A stretch of 56,043 bases of DNA from an uncultured Oscillospiraceae bacterium. Its GTDB lineage: Bacteria; Bacillota; Clostridia; Oscillospirales; Oscillospiraceae. Of this stretch, positions 7,496 through 16,700 are shown piece by piece; positions within the stretch are counted from its first letter, which is position 1, and every line of letters starts with the position of its first letter. The stretch is from the NCBI GenBank assembly GCA_947624985.1, contig CANQMO010000018.1, forward strand, positions 1-56,043, written 5' to 3'. The translations under genes were made by a program, and so were the position numbers. The notes beneath the pieces were generated by a model. It was not told the DNA's origin and ran no database searches. It saw only the letters and a program-made list of their open reading frames with translations.

Positions 7496-9361
7496 GTGAT
7501 AGATATTTCCCTGCAAAATGTGAAAAAGAGCTTCGGCGGGACGGAAGTCCTCCGGGGCGTGAGCTTCGATATCCGCTCCGGGGAGCGGGTGGCGCTGCTG
7601 GGCCCCAACGGGGCCGGCAAGACCACCCTGCTGCGTATCCTCACCGGCGCGCTGGAGCCGGACGAGGGGGAGGTGGCCCTGGCCCCGGGCAAGCGGATCG
7701 GGCTCATCTCCCAGATACCGGTCTATCCGGAGGGGTACACCACCGAGGACGTGCTCCGCTCCGCCCACCGGCATTTGGACGAGCTCAGACAGGAGATGAC
7801 CGCGCTGGAAGCGGCCATGCAGACGGACGCCTCCGCCCGGACGCTGGCGAGATATGACCGGCTGACGGCGGAGTACGACCGGCTGGGAGGCTACAGCGCG
7901 GACTACGAGCGGGAGCGGGTGGCCAACGGTCTGGACCTGTCGCCGGCCATGCGGGCGCAGAGCTTCGCGAGCCTCTCCGGCGGGGAAAAGACCCGGGTGA
8001 ACCTGGCCAGGCTCCTGCTGGAGGACACGGATATACTGCTTCTGGACGAGCCCACCAACCATCTGGACCTGAAAAACACCCAGTGGCTGGAGGAATTCCT
8101 CCTGCGGTTCAAGGGCACGGTGCTGACCGTGAGCCATGACCGGTGGTTTCTGGACACGGTGGCCCTGCGGACCATCGAGCTGGCGGACGGGGTCTGCCAG
8201 TTTTACGCCGGCAACTACAGCTTTTACATCGACGAAAAGCAGCGCCGGTACCAGCTTTTGCAAAAGCAGTACGAAAAGAATCAGAAGGAGATCGCCCACC
8301 TGGAGCAGGCGGCCAAAGACCTGCGGCTGTGGGCGTTTCTGGGCAACGACAAGCTCTACAAGCGGGCGTTCTCCATGGAAAAGCGTATCGCAAGATTGCA
8401 GACCGCGCCCCCGCCCAAACGGGAACGGAAGCTGAACGTCCGATTCAAGGAGCAGGAGTTTTTCGGGGACGAGGTGCTGGTCATCGACGACCTGAGCAAG
8501 AGCTTCGGGGAAAAGAAGCTCTTTGAACACCTGGACCTTCTCGTCCGGCCCGGCGAGCGGGTGGCCGTCATGGGGGACAACGGCAGCGGCAAATCCACGC
8601 TGGTGAAGCTCATCCTGGGGGAGGAGCCCCCGGACACGGGCTACACCCGCCGGGGCCCCGCCGTCCGCACGGCGTACCTGCCCCAGAACATCACGTTCCC
8701 CCACCGGGAGCGCACGCTGGTGGACACGCTCATCTACGACGACAGGGCCCAGCCCCAGCAGGCCCGGGACCGGCTGGCCGCCTTCAACTTCACCGGGGAG
8801 GACGTGTTCAAGACCGTGGGGTCCCTCTCCGGCGGGGAGCAGAGCCGGCTGCGGCTGTGCATGCTCATGAAGGACGACGTGAATTTCCTCATTCTGGACG
8901 AGCCCACCAACCATCTGGACATCGCCAGCCGGGAGTGGATCGAGCAGGCGCTGGACGACTACGGCGGCACGCTGCTGTTCGTCAGTCACGACCGGTGGTT
9001 CACGGACCGGTTCGCCACCCGCATATGGGAGATAAAGGACGGGACGCTCACGGACTTTGCCGGGGGCTACGCCGAGTATCAGCAGTACAAGGCCCGGCAG
9101 ACGGAGCTGGCCCTGGCCGCCAAGCACCACGAGCCCAAGGCAAAGACCGGCAAGCCCCAGCGGGCCTCCGACCCGTCCAGACGGCTCGCCAGACTGGAGC
9201 GGGAGATCGAAAAGCTGGAGGCCGACATCGCCGGCCTGACGGCCCGGGAGGAGGCCAACGCCACCGACTACCAGAAGCTCATGGACCTGGGGGCGGAAAA
9301 GGCCGCCTTGCAGGAGAAGCTGGACGGGCTCTATGGGGAATGGGAGGAGCTGGCGGAATGA
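7496..9361 (+). CDS. ABC-F family ATP-binding protein
   Basis: A 621-residue soluble protein with two ABC ATPase domains and no membrane segment, typical of ABC-F ribosome-associated factors. Domain 1 has Walker A GPNGAGKTT, signature LSGGEKTR and Walker B LLLDEPTNHLD. A charged linker follows (the P-site tRNA interaction motif region, about 240-310). Domain 2 has GDNGSGKST, LSGGEQSR and LILDEPTNHLD. A C-terminal coiled coil (ARLEREIEKLEADIAGL) closes the protein. The start is GTG 7496, one base after the PBP stop. Translation-factor or ribosome-protection role is inferred from the family. Confidence 0.92.
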   Translation: MIDISLQNVKKSFGGTEVLRGVSFDIRSGERVALLGPNGAGKTTLLRILTGALEPDEGEVALAPGKRIGLISQIPVYPEGYTTEDVLRSAHRHLDELRQEMTALEAAMQTDASARTLARYDRLTAEYDRLGGYSADYERERVANGLDLSPAMRAQSFASLSGGEKTRVNLARLLLEDTDILLLDEPTNHLDLKNTQWLEEFLLRFKGTVLTVSHDRWFLDTVALRTIELADGVCQFYAGNYSFYIDEKQRRYQLLQKQYEKNQKEIAHLEQAAKDLRLWAFLGNDKLYKRAFSMEKRIARLQTAPPPKRERKLNVRFKEQEFFGDEVLVIDDLSKSFGEKKLFEHLDLLVRPGERVAVMGDNGSGKSTLVKLILGEEPPDTGYTRRGPAVRTAYLPQNITFPHRERTLVDTLIYDDRAQPQQARDRLAAFNFTGEDVFKTVGSLSGGEQSRLRLCMLMKDDVNFLILDEPTNHLDIASREWIEQALDDYGGTLLFVSHDRWFTDRFATRIWEIKDGTLTDFAGGYAEYQQYKARQTELALAAKHHEPKAKTGKPQRASDPSRRLARLEREIEKLEADIAGLTAREEANATDYQKLMDLGAEKAALQEKLDGLYGEWEELAE

Positions 9362-10119
9362 AAACGCTGACCGGGACGCAGAAGATACTGTTCAGCGCGG
9401 CGGCGGTGTGCCTTGTGGCCGGCGGGGCGTTCGAGTTTTGCATGGTCGGCTATTTCATGACGGCGCTGACGCTCTGGGGCGCGGCGGCGTGTCTGGCGTT
9501 TTTCGGGCTGCTGGCCCCCTGCGGGGCCCGCTGGGCCCGGCGGCTGCGCGCGGGCATGATCGTTCTGCTCATCATCGGCTTCGGCCTGTTTCTCACGGCG
9601 GAGATACCCGTGCTGCGAGCCGCCCGTTCGGACGGCGATACTTCCGCCCCCTGGCTCGTGGTCTGCGGGGCGGGGGTCAACGGCTCCGAGCCCTCCCGCT
9701 CCATGACGGACCGGCTGGAAAGGGCCGCCGTCTGGCTGGATGAAAACCCGGACGGCGTGGCCGTGCTCACCGGCTCCCGGGGGCCGGACGAGGACCTGTC
9801 CGAGGCGGAGGCCATGTTCCGCTGGCTCACGGCCCGGGGAGTGGACCCGGCCCGTCTCGTTCTGGAAGAGCGGGCGGACAGCAGCTATGAGAACATCAAA
9901 AATTCCCTGTCCCTTATCGGGGCCCGGGGTGGCGACCCGGCGGGCCGGGTGGCGATCCTGTCCAGCGAGTACCACCTGTTCCGGCTGGGCAGCATGGCGG
10001 AAAAGCTGGGCTGCGAGCCCGTGCTGGTGGCGGCCCGTACCTCCCGGACGAGCCTTTTCGTCAACTACGCTATACGGGAGGCGTTCGCCGTGTGGAAGCT
10101 GTGGATATTCGGCCCGTGA
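9358..10119 (+). CDS. YdcF/DUF218 family membrane protein
   Basis: A 253-residue protein with two to three N-terminal transmembrane helices and a C-terminal DUF218 domain (about residues 95-245). Landmarks are WLVVCGAGVNG, RSMTDRLERAAVWL, AVLTGSRGPDEDLSEAEAM and ILSSEYHLFR. Family members such as SanA/YdcF are linked to envelope integrity; no enzymatic activity is established. The ATG overlaps the ABC-F TGA (ATGA), so it is the last gene of the operon, closed by the terminator at 10139. Confidence 0.87.
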   Translation: MKTLTGTQKILFSAAAVCLVAGGAFEFCMVGYFMTALTLWGAAACLAFFGLLAPCGARWARRLRAGMIVLLIIGFGLFLTAEIPVLRAARSDGDTSAPWLVVCGAGVNGSEPSRSMTDRLERAAVWLDENPDGVAVLTGSRGPDEDLSEAEAMFRWLTARGVDPARLVLEERADSSYENIKNSLSLIGARGGDPAGRVAILSSEYHLFRLGSMAEKLGCEPVLVAARTSRTSLFVNYAIREAFAVWKLWIFGP

Positions 10120-10138
10120 CGGATAAAGACAAATAAGC

Positions 10139-10178
10139 GCCGCCCCCTGACGCGAGATCGCGTCGGGGGGCGGCTTTT
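10139..10178. terminator. rho-independent terminator between converging operons
   Basis: A long GC stem (10139-10154 with 10159-10174) capped by GATC-type loop and followed by TTTT; it ends the DUF218 operon and can act on the converging SGNH gene. Confidence 0.85.
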
Positions 10179-10189
10179 GTCCGTGTGTC

Positions 10190-10828
10190 TTACAGCAGCG
10201 TGGGGACCAGCTCCGCCAGCATGTGGGCCAGCTGGCTGTGGCCCTTGCGGGACAGGTGCATGTGGTCTACGGGGTTGAACTCACACTCCGCCGCGTCCAT
10301 GAAGTGGGCGCCGGTGAGAGCGGCCGCGTCCTTGAACGCGGCGGCCATGCCCAGGGTCCGTTCCCGGCAGCCCTGGCCCATAGCTGGGTCGAAAAAGCCT
10401 TCCCCGATGGGCGGCGGGGCCACGATCAGTACGTTCGGGCCCCGGTCCGCCCAGCACAGGGTGTTCATGGCCTGGCGGACCAGCCGCTGCATGGCCACGC
10501 CCACGGCGGCGGCGGTGCAGCCGAAACGCTCCTTGGAGTCATTGGTGCCCAGCATGATGATGAGCAGGTCCACCGGCTCGTGGCTGAGCAGGCAGGGGCT
10601 TATGTAGTCGATACCGGCCAGATCCCCGTGGATGGGGTCGTCAAAGACCGTGGTCCGGCCCCCCAGGCCCTCTTCCAGAATGAGATATCCCTCTCCCAGC
10701 AGCGTCTGGAGCACGCAGGGCCACCGCTCGTCCTCATTGAAGCGGGCGCCGTGATCGGCGCAGTCGTTCGGGTCGGCGCAGTAGCCGTGGGTATTGGAGT
10801 CCCCGAAGCAGACAATATGTTTTTTCAC
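10190..10828 (-). CDS. SGNH/GDSL hydrolase (esterase)
   Basis: A 212-residue single-domain SGNH hydrolase with no signal peptide, hence cytoplasmic. All four blocks are seen: block I FGDSNTHG (nucleophile Ser), block II GLGGRTT (Gly), block III LGTNDSK (Asn) and block V DHMHLSRKGH (Asp/His). It resembles bacterial arylesterases/acyl esterases. Start is GTG 10828, with GGAGG seven bases before it inside the end of the ROK gene three bases upstream, so the two are co-transcribed. In this locus it may remove O-acyl groups from an imported sugar; that is inference. Confidence 0.88.
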   Translation of the reverse strand: MKKHIVCFGDSNTHGYCADPNDCADHGARFNEDERWPCVLQTLLGEGYLILEEGLGGRTTVFDDPIHGDLAGIDYISPCLLSHEPVDLLIIMLGTNDSKERFGCTAAAVGVAMQRLVRQAMNTLCWADRGPNVLIVAPPPIGEGFFDPAMGQGCRERTLGMAAAFKDAAALTGAHFMDAAECEFNPVDHMHLSRKGHSQLAHMLAELVPTLL

Positions 10829-10831
10829 GGC

Positions 10832-12217
10832 TCAACCTCCTGTTATGGCGGGCAGACTGGCCGCCGCGGCGGACTGGCCCACCCGGCGGAACTTCTCGTC
10901 CGGCAGAGCGGGGCGGATGGCCTCGTTCACGGCGGGGTACTCGTCGGCCAGCACCTCCTTGCACCGGGCCAGGATCCGGTCGCCGCCCTTGCCGCTCATG
11001 ACACGGCCCAGCAGCAGCACATGGCGGAACTTGTACAGGTCGTAGTACCAGGCCAGCGCGTGGGCCAGATACACCCCGATGGAGTCATAGACCTTTTCGG
11101 CCCGGGGGTCGTCCGCCTCCATGAGAGCCTGGACCTCCTTCAGCTTCTGGGCGGGGGACAGCCCCTCGTCCAGCGCGATCCCCGCGGCGGGGGCCAGCTT
11201 GATGACGCCGTCCTGAGAGAAATACTTGACCCCGCAGCCGATGTCGCCGCTCCACTCGTCCCGCATGGCGGCGGGATTGGCGTCCACGGGCACGAAGGCC
11301 AGCTCGTTCAGCCACCCGGTGATACACCCGTCGGCGTCCACATAGCCCACCGCCTCGCTGGTGCCCATGGCGATCCCCAGCACATTGCTCTCGCCCAGGC
11401 TCATGACACCCGCCAGGGCCGACACGTCGCCGTCGTTGATGACCGCGTAGGGCACGTCGCCGAAGGTGTCGGTGATGGCCCGGATGTAGATGTCCTTGAC
11501 CTTGGCGTCGAACAGGTCGTCCGGCACCTGCAAAAAGAGGGAGGCCCGCATGGTGCGGTTGTTGATGTAGATACCCGCGGAGGACACGCCCACCGCGTCC
11601 ACTCGGGGCAGATGGGCCGCGGCGGACTTCAGCGCCGAGACGATCCCCTCATAGTGGTAGTCCGGATCGGCGGTGATCTTGGGATACCAGACCACCTCCT
11701 CGGAATAAACGCTCTCCCCGTCGATGACGGCGGAGACCTTCCGGTCCGAGCCGCCCGCGTCAAAGCCGATACGGCAGCCGTCCATATGCCCGCCGATGTG
11801 CTGGGGCGCGTCATTGGCGGGGGGCACCGCGTCCACCCGCACCACCTGGAAGGGGTGCTCGAACACATGGGCCATGAAGTGGAAGTCGAAATCCTGCCGG
11901 CCGCCGTCGGCGTATATCTTTTTGATGGCGTCGCACACCGCCTCGTTGCCGGCCAGGTAGACCTTGAAGCCGCCCTTCATCCAAAGCAGGGTCTTGACGA
12001 TCCGCTCGATATAATACACGTCTGCGTCAAAGCGCTCCGCCGTGCCGTGGATGTAGGTGTCATACACCGCCATCTGGCCCGAGGCCCGCTTCACCGCGAT
12101 GGCGAAGGGCTCCCGGGCGGTCTCCAGAAACGCCCTGTTGAACAGGTTCAAGGGCAGAAAGCCCGGGTCCAGTGGGGGGATGTTTTTGACGGATACTTCA
12201 ATGCCGAGGTGATTCAT
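10832..12217 (-). CDS. ROK family sugar kinase-like protein
   Basis: A 461-residue ROK/actin-fold protein, longer than typical ROK kinases (~300). An N-terminal ~100-residue segment precedes the fold and has no motif I can name. The kinase-like part contains IGFDAGGSDRKVSAVIDGE (phosphate-1-like loop), VINDGDVSALAG and GIAMGTSEAVGYVDADG. The start is the second ATG (12217), nine bases from AAGGAGG. There is no helix-turn-helix, so it is more likely a kinase than a repressor. Divergent from the AGE epimerase and near nagA/nagB, it probably phosphorylates an N-acetylated hexosamine (inference). Confidence 0.8.
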   Translation of the reverse strand: MNHLGIEVSVKNIPPLDPGFLPLNLFNRAFLETAREPFAIAVKRASGQMAVYDTYIHGTAERFDADVYYIERIVKTLLWMKGGFKVYLAGNEAVCDAIKKIYADGGRQDFDFHFMAHVFEHPFQVVRVDAVPPANDAPQHIGGHMDGCRIGFDAGGSDRKVSAVIDGESVYSEEVVWYPKITADPDYHYEGIVSALKSAAAHLPRVDAVGVSSAGIYINNRTMRASLFLQVPDDLFDAKVKDIYIRAITDTFGDVPYAVINDGDVSALAGVMSLGESNVLGIAMGTSEAVGYVDADGCITGWLNELAFVPVDANPAAMRDEWSGDIGCGVKYFSQDGVIKLAPAAGIALDEGLSPAQKLKEVQALMEADDPRAEKVYDSIGVYLAHALAWYYDLYKFRHVLLLGRVMSGKGGDRILARCKEVLADEYPAVNEAIRPALPDEKFRRVGQSAAAASLPAITGG

Positions 12218-12332
12218 TTGTTCCATCCTCCTTTGCAGTTTTTGTAGAAATTTCATAAAACGCTCCCGCGGATATACCTCTAGGCTAACAGCTTTTTCTA
12301 TATTGTCAAGAGGATTTCCGAAATAATTTTCC

Positions 12333-12361
12333 TTGACGGGGACAGGAAAAGACAATATCAT
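12333..12361 (+). promoter_or_regulatory. promoter of AGE epimerase gene with ACAATAT half-site
   Basis: TTGACG (12333-12338), 17 bp, TATCAT (12356-12361). The -10 overlaps an ACAATAT word (12352-12358), which is mirrored by ATATTGT at 12375-12381. On the minus strand a TTGACA (12309-12304), probable -35 of the ROK gene, overlaps another ATATTGT (12300-12306). Confidence 0.55.
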
Positions 12362-12398
12362 GGACCCATCAACCATATTGTAAAGGGGGACTTGCCCT

Positions 12399-13631
12399 AT
12401 GCAAGCGGAAAAGCTACAGCGATACAAACAGTGGGTGCAGTCGGAGCTGCGCGCCTGCGTGGACTTCTGGCTGGAGCACGGCATGGACGCCGAACACGGC
12501 GGGGTGTACACCTGTCTGGACCGGACGGGCCAGATCTACTCCACCGACAAGAGCGTTTGGATGCAGGGCCGGTGCGGGTGGACGTTCTCCTACCTGTGCC
12601 ATGTGTACGGGGTCCGTCAGCCGTGGCTGGACGCGGCGAAAAGCTGCATCGACTTTCTGGAGAAGTACTGCATCGACCCCGACGCGGAGGGGCGCATGTA
12701 CTTCACCGTCACCGCCGAGGGAAAGCCTCTGCGCCAGCGGCGGTACTGCTTCTCCGAGGGGTTTTACGCCCTGGCCAACGCGGAGTATTACGGCGTCACC
12801 GGGGAGCGGGAACACCTGGAGCGTGCCCGCCGGGCCTATGAGCTCATCTGGAAACTGAACCGGGGGCTCATGGCGGACCCCACCGGCCTCGGCCCCAAGA
12901 CTATCCCCGAGACCCGCCGGGGCCGGGCCCTGGCCGACCCCATGATCTATCTGAACATCACCTCCGTCATGCGCCGGGTGGACCCGGAAAAGGCCGCGCT
13001 TTATGACGAGCGGGCCGCGATATGCGCGCAGGAGATATTCCGGTATCACGTCAAGCCCGATCTTCGCTGTACCCTGGAGAGCGTGGACGTGGACGGCACC
13101 CCCCGGCTCTATTACACCGAGGGCCGGACCGTGAATCCCGGCCACGACATCGAGTGCGTGTGGTTTTTGCTGGAGTACGCGGACCGGACCGGGGACAAAG
13201 AGCTCCACGAGGGCGCGGAGAACATCTTCAACTGGGCCATCGAGGCCGGCTGGGATGAGGAGTATGGCGGGCTGCTGTACTTCATCGACTGCCTGAAAAA
13301 GCCCCCTGAGGCGTACGAGCACGACATGAAGCTCTGGTGGCCCCATAACGAGATACTCATCTCCTCCCTCATGCTCTACCGGGACACCGGGGATGAGAAG
13401 TATTTGACGTGGTTCGACCGGACCGTGGACTACTGCCAAAAGCACTTCGCCGACCCGGCCAACGGGGAGTGGTACGGCTACCTGCGCCGGGACGGCCTGC
13501 CCACCCAGCCGCCCACCAAGGGCTCCACCTTCAAAGGCCCCTTCCACCTGCCCCGGAGCCTGGTCATGTGCGACCAAATGCTGGGCCAGCTCCTGGGCGG
13601 CGGCCCGGGCGCCTACCCCTCCGTCCCGTGA
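12399..13631 (+). CDS. AGE family epimerase/isomerase (N-acylglucosamine 2-epimerase-like)
   Basis: A 410-residue (alpha/alpha)6-barrel protein of the N-acylglucosamine 2-epimerase family. Recognisable blocks are GRCGWTFSYLCHVYG, RYCFSEGFYALANAEYY, NPGHDIECVWFLLEYA (conserved His), KLWWPHNEILISSLM and the terminal FKGPFHLPRSL. The classic reaction interconverts GlcNAc and ManNAc; related members epimerise other sugars, so the exact substrate is uncertain. AGGGGG lies nine bases before the ATG. It is followed by the binding-protein gene's own promoter. Confidence 0.9.
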   Translation: MQAEKLQRYKQWVQSELRACVDFWLEHGMDAEHGGVYTCLDRTGQIYSTDKSVWMQGRCGWTFSYLCHVYGVRQPWLDAAKSCIDFLEKYCIDPDAEGRMYFTVTAEGKPLRQRRYCFSEGFYALANAEYYGVTGEREHLERARRAYELIWKLNRGLMADPTGLGPKTIPETRRGRALADPMIYLNITSVMRRVDPEKAALYDERAAICAQEIFRYHVKPDLRCTLESVDVDGTPRLYYTEGRTVNPGHDIECVWFLLEYADRTGDKELHEGAENIFNWAIEAGWDEEYGGLLYFIDCLKKPPEAYEHDMKLWWPHNEILISSLMLYRDTGDEKYLTWFDRTVDYCQKHFADPANGEWYGYLRRDGLPTQPPTKGSTFKGPFHLPRSLVMCDQMLGQLLGGGPGAYPSVP

Positions 13632-13673
13632 GAGCGAAAGACAATATTTATAAAATTGGGGGCAACCATTCTA

Positions 13674-13702
13674 TTGACAAAGCAAATGACATATTGTAGA
13701 AT
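13674..13702 (+). promoter_or_regulatory. promoter of the solute-binding lipoprotein gene
   Basis: TTGACA (13674-13679), 17 bp, TAGAAT (13697-13702). The spacer end contains ATATTGT (13691-13697), and ACAATAT lies upstream at 13641-13647, the same words seen at the AGE and ROK promoters. Confidence 0.68.
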
Positions 13703-13773
13703 TTAACTAGCATTTCAGGATTTTTGCGGAAGAAAATTATTCAAAATTTTAAATTATTGAAGGAGGATGACCC

Positions 13774-16700
13774 ATGAGCATGAAAAGGTTGCTCGCTCTG
13801 CTGCTCTGCCTGGCGATGGTTCTGAGCCTGGCGGCGTGCGGTGGGACCAAGGCCGAAGAGACCAAGCCCGAGGCCGCCACCGAGGAGACGGCTGAGGAGC
13901 CCGCCGAGGAGACTGCGGACGAGGCCGAGGAGCCCGCCGAAGAGCCCGAGGACGAGGCTGAAGAACCCGCCGAAGAGCCGGAAGAGCCTGCGGATGAGGC
14001 TGAAGAGCCCGCCGAGGAAGAGGATTCCGGCAGCGACACCGAGGAGCCCGCGGAGGGCGAGGACGAATCCGCCACCGACGCGGAGGAGGAAGAGCCTGCG
14101 AAAGAGCCCGAGGAAGAGCCTGAGGATGAGGCCGAAGAGCCCGAGGAAGAAGTAGAGCTTCTGTGGTGGGCGCCGCCCACGTTCATTCAGGACGCGGACG
14201 ATCCTGCCGGAACATATGAGGAGAAGCTGGTAGAGGAATTCAACGAGAGCCATCCGGGGATCACGGTGCGCGTGGAGACCATCGACTTCACGACGGCCAG
14301 CGATAAGATCACGACGGCGATCGAGAGCGGAACGGCGGCCGACGTGCTGTTCGACGCGCCGGGACGTATCATCGAGTACGGCAAGAACGGGAAGCTGGTG
14401 CCGCTGGACGATATGTTCACGGATGAATTTGTGAAGGACGTGGACAACGAGGCGCTGCTGACGAGTTGCCAGGGAGACGGGACATATTACATGTATCCGA
14501 TCTCGGCGTCACCGTTCTACATGGCGATCAACGAGGCCATGTGGGAGGACGCGGGCGCGATGGAGTATGTGAACCTGGAAGGGGACCGCTCCTGGACGAC
14601 GGAGGACTTTGAGAAGGCGCTGGAGGCGCTGTACGAGGCGGGGTATAACCCCGGGGTGCTGTTCTGCAACGGTCAGGGCGGCGACCAGGGAACGAGAGCG
14701 TTGATCGCCAACCTGTACAGCGGCAGTGTGGCGGACATGGAGAAGTACACGTTCAACAGCCCGGAGATGATCAAGGGGCTGGAGAAGGCGCAGGAATGGC
14801 TGGACAAGGGCTGGCTGGGCAATGGCGTTGAGTACAACGGCGGCCAGAGTATCGAGCTGTTCGTGGCGGGGCAGACGAGCTTTGAGCTTTGCTGGGGCAC
14901 GTCCGCGGCGGGCAACAACGCCGCGACGATGGAAGAGAACGGCGTGACGCCGATCTCTCTGCCGTTCCCGTCAGACGACGGCAAGGCGGAGCTGGAGTAC
15001 CTGGTGAACGGGTTCTGCGTGTTCGACAACGGCGACGAGGCGAAAGCCGAGGCGGCGAAGGAATTTATCAAGTGGATCTGCGACAGTGAGGACAACGTGG
15101 TGCGGACGGGCGCGTTCCCTGTGAAGACGAGCATGGGGAACCTGTATCCGGGCGACGCGGAGAAGGAGCTGCTGGCGGAGTTCACGAAGATGTACGGGCC
15201 GTACTACAACACGATGGACGGCTTTGCGAACATGCGTGCGCAGTGGTTCGACATGCTGCAGCGGATCACCGACGGCGGTGATGTGACGGAGCTTGCCAAC
15301 GCCGCCGTGGAGGCTTCCAACGCGGAGATCGGTATCGTGGAAGAGCCTGCCGACGAGCTGGAAGAAGCCGTTGACGAGCTGGCCGAGGAGGCCGGCGAGG
15401 CCGTTGCCGCCGCCGCTATCGGTGCTGCCGCCGCTGCGGTAGACGCGGACGACGAGGAGCCCGCCGAGGAGCCTGAGGAGGAAGGCGGCGAGGACCTCCA
15501 GGAGGCCATCGATAAACTGGAGAAGGATATCGCCGACGCGGCTGAGGAACCCGAGGAAGAGCCCGAGGAAGAGCCTGCGGAAGAGGCCGAAGAAGAGCCT
15601 GAGGAAGAAGTGGAGCTTCTGTGGTGGGCGCCGCCCACGTTCATCCAGGACGCGGACGATCCTGCCGGAACATATGAGGAGAAGCTGGTAGAGGAATTCA
15701 ACGAGAGCCATCCGGGGATCACGGTGCGCGTGGAGACCATCGACTTCACGACGGCCAGCGATAAGATCACGACGGCGATCGAGAGCGGAACGGCGGCCGA
15801 CGTGCTGTTCGACGCGCCGGGACGTATCATCGAGTACGGCAAGAACGGGAAGCTGGTGCCGCTGGACGATATGTTCACGGATGAATTTGTGAAGGACGTG
15901 GACAACGAGGCGCTGCTGACGAGTTGCCAGGGAGACGGGACATATTACATGTATCCGATCTCGGCGTCACCGTTCTACATGGCGATCAACGAGGCCATGT
16001 GGGAGGACGCGGGCGCGATGGAGTATGTGAACCTGGAAGGGGACCGCTCCTGGACGACGGAGGACTTTGAGAAGGCGCTGGAGGCGCTGTACGAGGCGGG
16101 GTATAACCCCGGGGTGCTGTTCTGCAACGGTCAGGGCGGCGACCAGGGAACGAGAGCGTTGATCGCCAACCTGTACAGCGGCAGTGTGGCGGACATGGAG
16201 AAGTACACGTTCAACAGCCCGGAGATGATCAAGGGGCTGGAGAAGGCGCAGGAATGGCTGGACAAGGGCTGGCTGGGCAATGGCGTTGAGTACAACGGCG
16301 GCCAGAGTATCGAGCTGTTCGTGGCGGGGCAGACGAGCTTTGAGCTTTGCTGGGGCACGTCCGCGGCGGGCAACAACGCCGCGACGATGGAAGAGAACGG
16401 CGTGACGCCGATCTCTCTGCCGTTCCCGTCAGACGACGGCAAGGCGGAGCTGGAGTACCTGGTGAACGGGTTCTGCGTGTTCGACAACGGCGACGAGGCG
16501 AAAGCCGAGGCGGCGAAGGAATTTATCAAGTGGATCTGCGACAGTGAGGACAACGTGGTGCGGACGGGCGCGTTCCCTGTGAAGACGAGCATGGGGAACC
16601 TGTATCCGGGCGACGCGGAGAAGGAGCTGCTGGCGGAGTTCACGAAGATGTACGGGCCGTACTACAACACGATGGACGGCTTTGCGAACATGCGTGCGCA

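Noticed and set aside
13860-14150. Short tandem repeats in the acidic linker as a CRISPR or minisatellite array
   Set aside because: The repeats are degenerate codon-level EEPAEE units with no spacers and are fully explained as coding sequence.
13741-14253. Minus-strand frame rich in Leu/Gly opposite the acidic linker
   Set aside because: It is the complement of a GAG/GAA/GCC/CCC repeat; open frames on the other strand follow from the absence of stop codons in that repeat.
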